Source: Arbacia lixula (Eukaryota > Echinodermata > Echinoidea > Arbacioida > Arbaciidae). From it: a stretch of 64,000 nucleotides of DNA. Shown here piece by piece: positions 37,301-49,600 of the stretch; position 1 is the stretch's first letter, and each line of letters begins with the position of its first letter. Made by a program: the position numbers and the translations under genes. Where the stretch lies: contig OZ022588.1 in NCBI GenBank assembly GCA_963669155.1, forward strand, positions 12,639,131 to 12,703,130, given 5' to 3'. The notes under the pieces are model-generated. The model was not told the DNA's origin. It worked only from the letters and a program-made list of their open reading frames with translations, and did not search any database.

Positions 37301-37639
37301 CAAGTGTGGAGGGAGTAGCGAAGGCAATTTTACCTGTCGTGCTATCAAATTGGATGATGTGATTTGTTTGTGATTTTTTTTTTGGCAGAAAATTGATCAG
37401 GCCATCAACCTTGCCACCATGTTTCTGGAGACAGAGTTGGAAAATATTGATCGAGTCTATGACAAGGCGATTGTTACCTATGCCCTGGCATTAGCTGACA
37501 GTGCCCATGTCACTGAGGCAAACAGACGACTCATGGAAAGTGCGGAGGAAGATCCAGGTACTGTATGACATCAGTTACAGTTCTCTAGACAACTAATAAG
37601 GATTATGTCAAAATCTAGTCCAATTCCCTACCCCCCCCC

Positions 37640-37671
<32 letters not shown>

Positions 37672-40600
37672 ACCCCACATACAAGCGTGGAACTTTTAAA
37701 GGCTTTTAGGCATACACCCAGTAGTAGTAAATCCGACAATTTCACTCTTTTGTGATAACTTGCTTCAATGATGATGTATGGACACTACAATTCAGTGACA
37801 AAATACTGGGGTCAAATAGGTCAGGTTAAAACCTATGTAGTCACTTTAGTGTCACAATGTCACAATAATTTGACAAACTTTGGATCAAATTTCATAAAAA
37901 TTGGCCCAATGATGATATACAGGTATGATGGCAATATTTTATTGTCTGCACAGGGGGGCAAAGATATATCAATCTAATGCATGCAATCAAATTTCTCAAG
38001 TTTCAGTTCTGAAACCGTTTTCTGACCACTTTTTACTGCAATATTGTGGTTGATGTTTAATGGAAGTGGGTATGACCACCTGCAAAGTGGAATATTTTCT
38101 TGTTTTTGTGAATTTCAAGATTTTCAGACCTACTAGAGTGTCATATTTGTATCAAACTTCTAAATGTAAAATATGTATGGGCTGAGAATGCTCAGAAATG
38201 CTTCAACTTTGTTGTGGGTGTAAAACACCCTGCAATAGATGCTAGAACTGTTTTTTGGACCACTCTGATGAAATGCAGTACATGTAGTTTGACTGGTTTT
38301 TGGACTGCTCTGACATACAGTAGCTTGACTGGTTTTTGAGCATGATTTCACCCTAGCTTTTCAATGTTAGGAGTATCGAAAGAAGAAGCCCATGGACTCT
38401 TACCAACCGTCACAGACTCTCAAACAGTCAATTGTTGATGATCCCGTTACAGATTCAAAGGACCTTCACTTTGACCCCAACCTTGCTGCGTACGCACAAG
38501 GACAAGAGCCCTACTGGTTGTTAAGGCGGCCAAGTGCAATCTCCATAGAAATCACAGCATATGCTCTCCTTGCCCAAATGCGTCTTCACGACTACGGTAA
38601 GGCCGGTAAAATGGCGGTTTGGCTCAGCAAGCAACAGACTTACCATGGGGGCTTTGTCTCCACCCAGGTAACCAAATTCTCTCTTTTTGCCCCATTGTCA
38701 AATCAACTACTCTTTCCTGTAATGGATTCACTTAACCATTTCTCTGAGTAAGAAATACTGTTCTATGTGATGTAAATGCTTTACTCCTGCCAGAATGTAT
38801 TGATAGTACATTAAGACTATAAACTAGTTGACACGATTATCAAGATTTTCTGTCTATTTGAATTTGCCAGTTCTCCTCTCGCACCGGTTAAAATGTTAAT
38901 TTTCTTATTTGGCATCTAAGACAAATCATATTGTCATGCTGCCTCCACAAATGTTGGCAGAGGTAGTATGATTGGGGTTGTCCCTCCATACGTCTTTCAA
39001 TCTTTCTTTCCTTAACCCATTTACGCAATATGTTGAGATCCGTAAAGTGGATTTGCTTAAGATTATACCTCAAAGGAATTCACGATACTGAAGACCTGTG
39101 TCAAATTCTGCAAAAGTCAAAGGTCAATAAAGTTTGTAAAAATTGAAAAATATTACTCTATATTTGGCTGCATGGAGGAAGATTGATGCCGATTTGGGTA
39201 AAATCCCTGAGTGGTCAGACAAAAAATGCTAAAATGTTATCTTTTTCCAAATAAATAAAAATTCGATCTCCTAATTTAACCCAAACTTGATAAAAGTTTG
39301 GATCAATATATGGAAATAGATATATGAGGTCAAAGGCCAAAATGTACCAAACACTTTAAAAAGTACTCTTGTTTGCATTAGATAGAATCAGTGGCCCAAT
39401 TTCAACCAAAGGTACTAAAGTGGACTCTTTCATTGAAGTCGACTGAAAGGTCTAAGGTCAATGGACTCAAGATTATCAATTTTAACCAGATATGATGTAC
39501 ATTTGTAGTAACTATGATGTTTAAAAAGTGATATTTCTTTCAATTGCTTTATACCCCTTGGGCCATATTCATGAAACATTACTAAGCCTAGTTAATTGTT
39601 AAAGTGCATTCAGCTTCATGCATTTTACTTACTAACTAGGCTAGTAAGGTTCCATGAATATGGCCCCTGATGTATATTCTAATCAATCGTTGTGGTCGAG
39701 AAATGTTTGATACATGTTGTATGTATGTCCCTGTAATATTTGACAATGTACATTTGTCCCGTGTAGCTGTATGCTTTTATTGTTTTATGTGATTATTATT
39801 ATAAACTGATTCAACTTAATTACATTCTCTTTGTGCATATGTCAGATAGATACAGGTATGTAGATCAGACAAATGATATTTGTTATTTTGTTTCTTTTTT
39901 CTACAAGGACACTGTGGTTGCCCTGCAAGCTCTAGCTAAGTATGCAGAACGCCCTGAGTTTGATAACATCAATCTTGATTGCAGAGTGAGTTACGAGAAG
40001 GACCCTACGTTTCAATTTGAACATCACATTGGCAATGACAATGCCAAGGTGCAGGAGGAAGTGAGAGTAAGTATATTCCCCTTCCTACCCTGTTAGTATA
40101 TGCGCCTTCCTACCCCATTAGTATATGCTCCTTCCTACCCCATTAGTATATACCCCTTCCTACCCCATTAGTATATGCCCCTTTCTACCTGATGGTATAT
40201 GCTCCTTCCTACTCCATTAATATATTCCCCTTTATACCTCATTAATATATTCCCCTTCCTACCTCATTAGTATATGCCCCTTCATACCTCATGAGTATGT
40301 GCCCCTTTTTACCTGATAGTATGTTCCCCCTCCTATCCCATTAGTATTAGTATATGCCCCTTCCAACCCCATTAGTATTAGTATATGCCCCTTCCAACCC
40401 CATTAGTATTAGTATATGCCCCCTCCTACCCCATTAGTATTTGCTCCTTCCTACTCCATGAGTATACCGGTATTCCCCTTCCTACCCCATTAGTATATTC
40501 CCCTTCCTACCTCATTAGTATATGCCCCTTCATACCCCATGAGTATGTGCCCCTTTTTACCTGATAGTATGTTCCCCCTCCTATCCCATTAGTGTTAGTA

Positions 40601-43600
40601 TATGCCCCTTCCAACCCCATTAGTATTAGTATATGCCCCCTCCTACCCCATTAGTATATGCTCCTTCCTACTCCATGAGTATACCAGTATTCCCCTTCCT
40701 ACCCCATTAGTATATTCCCCTTCGTACCCCATTAGTATATGCGCCTTTCTACCCCATTAGTATATACCCCTTCCTATATGCCCCTTTCTACCTGATAGTA
40801 TATGCCCCTTCGTAGCCCATTAGTATATTGCCCCTTTCTACCTGATAGTATATGCCCCTACCTACCCTTTCAGTATATGCCCCTTCTTACCCTGTGTAAT
40901 ATGCCCCTTCCTACCCCATTAGTATATGCCCCTTCCTACCCTATTTTGATTTGTGATAGGAATTATCATCAGTGTAAGCTCTCAACTTATATGTGCCCTC
41001 GCGTACAGTAAGATGTCGTACATTTATCATCAACCCTCAAGCTTTTGAGCAGTGTGCTCCTAGATTAACAAATAGAGCATCAATAATGAAACCCATGCGG
41101 TGTTTCATCTCTCAAACCACTTCATTTTATTATCATGTTGTCATCAGAGGATTTTATTTGACCTTTCAACTCCCATGCTCTCATGAGTTATGGAAACAAA
41201 TCAACTTTAAACTTGATAAAATGACTGTAGATATCATCGATACACATAATTGTGCCAAGAATTGATAAATGCTTGCAGGCAAAGCTGAATTTATTGTGAA
41301 GGAAGTTTTTTGTTGTTGCAGTATTTGTGATATTTCTAGCATGTTTCTTTATGTTAGGTAACCGAGTCAATTGGAGAACGACTCCGCGTTCGATCTTCTG
41401 GTGAAGGAGTTGCCCGCGCTAATGTAAGCATTCAGCAATTTGTTTTATGGACTGCAATGGCACAGACCCTCATATACTGTAAAGAATAAAATATGAAGCA
41501 AATTGAGGTTTGGAGTTGCACATACAAAGCTCCTTTAGTTGGGAGGGTAAAAATTTAAGTACTGATATTATACATACCAATGCCATTGATTTATTATTTA
41601 AAAAGTGCTTGAAATGGAATCAGAACTAGATGTAATCCTAGATTGTAGGGGACAGGTAAAATGGGTATTTATTGCTGTGTATGTGTATGATTTCCATGGT
41701 AATGGGTTAAAATTGAGATTTATTTTTTGGTAGTGGCAGAATATGAATGTACATTGAATGTGAACCTAACTGCGAAACATAATATTGTTGCTCAATTGTG
41801 TTTTATAAATGATAGCAACATGACAACTATATGGCATTAACAAATGAATAATGCACCTCTACTGATACTGATACAATAGTCACAGTATGATTGGGTATCT
41901 AACAAAAGGATACAGTTTGATTGATGGAGGTCTGTGACAAAAACAGTTTTTGGGTTTCCATGTTATAACCAAAACATCTCTTCAATTCTTCCTGAAATCT
42001 CTTAACAAGAGTTTCTGATTCTGACTGCGCTATGATGATGCTAATCCTCTTCATTCTGTTCAAGGTTGAGCTCCGCTACAATACTGAGAAAGGAGACGAG
42101 GATGTATGTCCGTTCAACATCAGCATCAGGGCCACTGAAGCATACAGGCCAGACAACTCAGTTGACCATCTGGAGATCAGCTTCTGCGCCAGGTAAATAT
42201 ACACATACAATTTTGACTGTTCTTTATTTTTTAGCTTCTGCAAGGAACTGCATATAACAGTGATTAATATTAATGAGCCATTCTTATTTGCCAGTCTGTT
42301 TTCTTACGTTGTTATTGTTTGGTAAAAATCTCAGATTGCATGAACAATAGACACTTGTTTGTTGCACAGTGTACAATATGAACAGGTTACAATATGCACA
42401 GTGTACAATATGAACAGGGTACAATATGAACAGTGTACAATATGAACAGGGTACAATATGCACAGGGTACAATATGCACAGGGTACAATATGAACAGGGT
42501 ACAATATGCATAGGGTACAATATGAACAGGGTACAATATGCACAGGGTACAATATGAACAGGGTACAATATGAACAGGGTACAATATGCACAGGTACAAT
42601 ATGCACAGGGTACAATATGCACAGGGTACAATATGAACAGGTTACAATATGAACAGGGTACAATATGAACAGGGTACTATATGAACAGGGTACAATATGC
42701 ACAGTGTACAATATGAACAGGGTACAATATGAACAGAATATATCTGTTGCCTGTGACTTGGGCTATGATTGACACATGCCTCACAAGGCAGTCTCCAGAC
42801 TGATTGGGACCAACCCTGGTACCATTTAATTATAAGATTTATAAATAACTCCTATCTTTTTATTGTCTAGGTATTTGAATACTGCGCATACAACGCACAT
42901 GAGCATCATTGACGTGGGACTGTACTCTGGCTTTATGGCAGTGTCCAAGGACCTCAAAAGGGTATGAACATTTTTATTTTACCCATTCCATGATTGCAGT
43001 TTATTGTGTGCCTATGATGAAGCTACAAGTTCTTAAATCTTCACAGAATTGTGTTTGAATGGTAGAAACATCATTCAAAATTAGAAATGTATTAATAATG
43101 ATTAAACAAAATTGCATCTACATGGGCAATATACACCTAATTATTCAGGTTAGTCTAGTATTGATTACCGATTGGTTGAATGCGGTCACGTGTCAGCAAG
43201 ACAAATCAGTATGTTGCCCGCAAACATCGTTTTACCCGTCAACATAATCATGATAACACCGATACTAGTGCTATGTTTCCATAGGGAAACATTTTGCACG
43301 CAAGTTAACGCGCTGATACGTGCTGATAGATGCGCTGTGTTCATATCCCTCTTGTTAGGCGCACTGTACCGGGCATACTCTACCAGCCTAGCCTGTGTGT
43401 GTATGTGATATGTTGCGTGCGTGTTTTAACCACACATGCAGCGGGCCTACCAACGCGAGGTGGAGTGACATATTTGGACACATTTTCCAAGTATATGTTA
43501 GACTAAATGTTCGGTAGACTAATCTGAATGATATATGTGTATTAGATGTTGGCTTTGTTGTCGTACCACAAGTGATGTTTCCTTCAACGGCAGCCAACAT

Positions 43601-46600
43601 CTATATAAACACAACAAAAAAAAGTAAGTCTCCCCCTAAGCAAAATAGCATAACTTTTTATCGAAGAGGTTTTGGGCAAAATAATTTTGCAGGATTGTTC
43701 CTTAACTTATTGACTAACTTATGTCTGAAAATCACATTAGTCCAATTAGTCATGCATGAGTGGGCAAATTTTAAAGGCAAAAGTGTCACTTTTAAAAGTC
43801 ACAAGGGTAATTTTGGGATTCTGATATGTCTATTAATTTTTGATGAATTCCATTTCTGGTGTATAATTTATGTCCTTTCAATGTTTATCATCCATCTCTC
43901 GATGCACTAAACACCTATCCCGAAACTTAACCCATTGTTCTGGTTGAGTGAGCACTGTTTAACAAATACTCATCCCTCTTGAGGTTGGAACTTTTAAAAA
44001 GATTTATTTTGGTGAAAAAATAAAGCTCTGGATATTTTGACAAAGATGTAACATGACCTGTTATGTACATGTAAACATAAGAAGTCAATTTTTGTGTCAT
44101 GGTTGAGGGAAAACACGTTAAAAATCACACAAAAAATGCCAAAATATTGTTAAAACGGCATGAACAATTACCCTTGTGACTTTTGAAAAGTGACACTTTT
44201 TCCTTTAAAATTTACCCACTCATGCATGACTAAATGCATAAATGTGATTTTATTATTATGTTATTTTGCTTTGGGGGGGGGGGGAACTTACTTTTTCTGT
44301 TGTGTTTAATAAAGGTTAGGATATATACATTAACTTTCCCTTAGAAAAATTGCATTTTGTGGACTCCATGGGGACATTCTGAGAAATTGTCTTATCTCTT
44401 GTTTTAACCTTTATTGTATCATTCTGAGATAATAGAGTCCTTATATTGTTGGAAGTTAATATACTTAAAGTTGTATCCCTCTAAGAACCCTCTCTCTTAT
44501 ATATTTGAAAGCATTAAACATTGATTTAATGTAAAGGGGGCCTAAGTCTTTCAGCCAATCAAAAACTATTTCTAAGGCTCTGAAGTGCGCGCATGCATGT
44601 CTGCGAATTACACATCACCTAAAAGGAGGAAAGACATAAAAAGATACAACAACAAAGGCAGAAGATTAGACAATTTTCAGAACACCAACTTTGGTGTATG
44701 TGCAAAGATACAACAATATTCGAGATGAGATCAGAACAAACACCCCAAAATATTTTGGGTAAGGGGGTGCAATGACTTGAAACTGCTCCTGCACGTATTA
44801 CCATAGATATTACAGACTCCGAGATTCTGCAAACAATATTCTTAGGCCCAAAAGCGGATTGTCACACAGGATCCCAACAAGTTACATAGTAGGGTCAAAT
44901 GTGCATGGAAGTATAATAGTCTATATAGGGAGCAATAAACTTGCTAGCTTACTTGCTTAGTTTGAGTGGTATTCTTGATCCATGATGGCTTTACACACTC
45001 TACGGTCTTTCATCGCTTTTACAGGTATGATGCTGTCACTGTCCAGTCATGTGTCTTGTCTTGGTACATTTAGATTTATATTCCACATACTAAGAATGTT
45101 GCTATATGATAGGTCAAGAGTTGATCACGTGATGAGGCGTAGTTTTTCCTATCAGATCACCTGAGAATAAAAGTTCGTTACACTCTAGGTGATAGTACTT
45201 TTTGGTTTCGCTGATCTCTTCACTCCTCACAGTCCTAATGCGTGATTAATATTTTGAGTACGCGCGAAATAAAAGTGCGTTACACTCGGACTATCACTTG
45301 CCATCTAACGCGTCCTAACGCGCGTCCTAATGCGCGTCCTAATACGCGTCCTAATGCGCGTCCTAATTCGCGTCCTAACGCGTGTTCCCCATGGCAGCGG
45401 CTCGGGGTTATGGAGATAAGTAAACATTACCTTTTTACGTCAAATTGTCATTTTTGGTATAGATAGTTGGTTTCAGATGTGGAATATAAAGCAAATAATC
45501 AACTTTTGGTTTCAAGCAATGAGACGAGCTATCACTTCCTCGGCGATCTGAATGTATACGCTATCTTTCCTCAGCTGCGCTTTGGAAAGATAGCTACATC
45601 CAGATCGCCTCGGAAGAGATAGTTCGTCCCATCACCCTCACCAACGCTGATTATTTGCTTAATATCTGGGTACTTTGACATACATGCAATATTCAATACA
45701 ATATTCATTGCTTTGCAAGTTGTCTTTGCTAGTATATTGGGGCTTTTGAAAGGAAATGTTGGGTTGTGTTGGGCAGATGATTTTCTATTCATATGTTGTA
45801 AAGGTGGAAATCCTGAAGTTTCAAAGTGGAAATATCTTCTTTTTAATTTCTAGATTGTGAATGAAAGTGAACTCATTTCATCCTATGAGCTGAGTGATCG
45901 ATCAGTTGTCTTCTATGCAAATGAGGTAAGCACACGACAGGTGTTCAATCCATATCTATTATATGCAGAGATATATCAACTTTAGTAGTTAGAAATTTAA
46001 ACAAGATTATTTTCTAAAGGGAAAGTGAAAAACTCATGAGAGAACAATATTTTTATGCCTCCGCCACGAAGTGGCCGGAGGCATTATGTTTTTGGGTTGT
46101 CCGTCCGTCCGTCCGTCCGTCCGTCCGTCCGTCTGTACGTACGTCCGTCCGTCCGTCCCGAATCCGTTTAGGCAATATCTTGAGAACCGTTAAGCAGATT
46201 TGCTTCAAACTTTGTACATGTATGTATTGCATATAACTAATGAAGTGTATAAAATTGGGGTCAAATCTGATTGAGGTCAAAGGTCAAAGGTCAATGAACT
46301 TTGTAAAAATTGCCCAAAAATGACCTTTTCCGCAATAAATCTAAATCCAATGATGCAATTCTCATTAAACATGGTACAAAGATGTATCACTACTTGGGGA
46401 TAGACTGGTGACATTTTTAGTAAAATTCCTGAAAGGTCAGAGGTCAAAGGTCAATGAAATTTGTGAAAATTGGCCAAAAATTGACCTTTTTCACAATAAA
46501 TCCAAATCCAAGGATGCAATTCTCATTAAACATGGTACAAAGATAGATTGCTACTTGGGGATAGACTGGTGACATTGTTGGTGAAATTGCTGGAAGGTCA

Positions 46601-49600
46601 GAGGTGAAAGGTCAATGAACTTTGCAAAATTGATTTTTTTTTCACAATAAACCTAAATCCAAATCCAATGGCACAATTCTAACCAAATATGATACAGAGA
46701 TGTATCACTTCATGGAGGTAGACTGGTGAAAGTTTGGGTAAAACTCCTGAGAGTTCAAAGGTCAATGAACTTTGCCAAAAATTAGCTAAAAATTGCCCCC
46801 AAAGTGATAATTTTCAAAATATATCCAAATCCAATGGAGCAATACCAACCAAACATGGTGCAAAGATGGATCACTACTAGACTGATGATATTTTTGGTGA
46901 AATTTCTCAAAGGTCAGGGATCAAAGGTGAATGAACTTTGCCAAAATTGGCTAAAAATTGCCCCCAAATAGATATTTTTCACATTGAATCCAATACTAAT
47001 GATTCAATTCAAACCAAAGATAGTACAGAGATGAATCACTTCATGGCGGTAGACTGGTGAAGTTTGGGTAAAATTCCTGAAAGGTCAAAGGTCAATGAAC
47101 TTCACCCAAAATTGGCTTATTTTAAACAAACTTGATACAAGGATGGATTTAGACCGACTGGTTAGATTGGAAGTCAAAGAAGTAAGAGGTCAAAAGTCAA
47201 TGAACATTGCCAAACTTGGCTAAACTTGAAAAAACAGAATGCGATATTTTCATTTCACATAGGAGCAATGGTACATTGCCCACCAAACATGCACATTTTC
47301 TGAGAATAGCAAAGAGGCGGAGGCATATTTATCGACTGCAGGGCAGTCGAATTGCTCTAGTTTTGTTCAAAAAGGGCTAATGTATAATACATCAGGGCAA
47401 AAAATCACTGGAAACATCTATATCTCTCTTGAGTGTTGTTTCACATTCATACAGTAAGAGACTACACTGAGGGGGAATTGCATCACCTAGCATCACTACA
47501 AACCTAGGGCACCAAGAAATGAAACAGTCTCTGAATTTTATTTTTGAGCTCGAACCCCTTAAGGAGAGGAATTCTTCAAATGTATGGCCGTGATTGGAGA
47601 GTCCATTTTTTCCTGTGATGAGGCATAAAATAATGTTGTATCCTCCATCACTCATCCATCAAAATTTGCAAATGTGGCTGAGAACTATAGTAATCACTTT
47701 TCCTGTCAGACTGTTAGTCTGTTACAACAATTTTAAAGTTCTGCTTTAACTTGCTTTCATTTCCATATTTCTGCATCAATTGTGTTCATACTTGGTACAA
47801 ATGAGCTTTGGGTAATACCACATATGTGTTGATGAAGATGACGAGGTCAAAGGTCACCTAGGGGTCAAAAGGTTAAATGATATGAGGCCAGGTACATCAT
47901 TTTTCTTAAATTTTTGGTTTAACTTGCTCTCATTTCTTTATTTCGGCATCATATACTTTATGCAAATGAGCCTTGGGTAATACCACATGTGTGTTGATGA
48001 GGATGATGAGGTAAAAGGTCACCTAGGGGTCAAAAGGTCAAGTGATATGAGGCCATCAGGTGCGTCATTTTCCTTATTTAACCGGTCATCATGATATATT
48101 GATTTTCCCCACAGATTCCTAGTGACTGCTTTTCTTAATAGTTTCTCTTCTTTCTAGTTTAAAAGTCGTGGTTGAAGTGTTGTTTTTCTTGCTTTGATAA
48201 GATGATATTAAATGATAAAGTCATATTTTATCGCTTATCATGATATATTGATTTTCCATCCAGATTCCTAGTGACCGCAGCATCTGCTTCCAGTTCAATG
48301 CAAAACCTGAAGCTATTGTAGGCAACATACAGCCAGTAGCTGTTCATGTCTATGACTACTATGATCCAGGTATATATGTTTTTATTAATGTTTATTCTGA
48401 AAGAAGTGTCCATTATTTTGTGTAATTTTTATGCTGTGGAGGAGGATTTAAGTAAATAATGGCATATTGATCAATGGATTGGTTATTCTGTGGTCTAATC
48501 TGCTACAAACATTGATGATTGCAGTTGAAGAATGTTGATTATTTTATTATCTGTCATTATCCCACATATGACTCTATGTACTGTGTGTTAAAAAATCTTA
48601 CCACACTTTGAAAAGGGATGAAACAATCATTACAACTCAAATCAAGCTGAAATTTACACATTGAATTAAAGTCAAATTATGAACATTTTTAGAAGCAGGT
48701 TTTGTGAAATTTCAACTATTATTATTCTTGTGATAATCTTAAATCTTAATCTAAAATTGTTGTCTCTATGAGGCTCATTTACATAAAAATTTTATCTCTA
48801 GCTCATTTGAATACAAATTTTATCTTTCATCCTAAGTTGGCTTTTCGGAATACCAAAAGATAAAATTTTTCCAAAGTCCCTGAGATACAACAACATATTT
48901 CCTAAGTTCGTTTTTCGGAATACCCCCCTGGGCACTGTGACTCCAAGCATTTGATAATATTGGGTGTATTTTTTGCTAGCTTTATGCTGCTGCTTATTTG
49001 TAAACAAAGGCTGAATCAAGGGTACAGTTTGCTCACTGCTACCATTGTCACCTGCAGTCGCATAATGCTCAAAGTTCATTGGCTGTATCACAGGCAGTTA
49101 TGGTTGTTTTAGGATTGGCAGCCTGCCTTCGCTTCATGTCGTTTTTGCTAACTGTGTGGGGAAATATGGTGGTTTCATTTGAATGAGTGTGAGATGCAAT
49201 AAACATCTTTGGTCTGTTCTGTTGATAACTCAGATGAAACCTGCACACTCTTCTACAAGCCCAATGCTGAAAGTGCCCTGATGTCGACTCTGTGCTCAGA
49301 AAGTGCATGTGTCTGCTCCAGACGTAAGGAATGCCTCTCCCATTTTTGAAAAAAAAATGACTTTTTGCCAAAGGGCAATTTGAAATCTTCTTTAGTAGAA
49401 TATATGTATAAAGAATGTAATTAAATGCATATATATGTATATAACAATAATAATATTCAATTCTTAGAGACGCATAATACCATTCAAATAGTCTCTATAC
49501 ATGTGAAAGTAAAAATTGATTATGTGAGAATTTGAAAAATAACTAATAGTTATATATATTCAATAGTATATATATTCAACAATGTAAAAAATAATTACTT

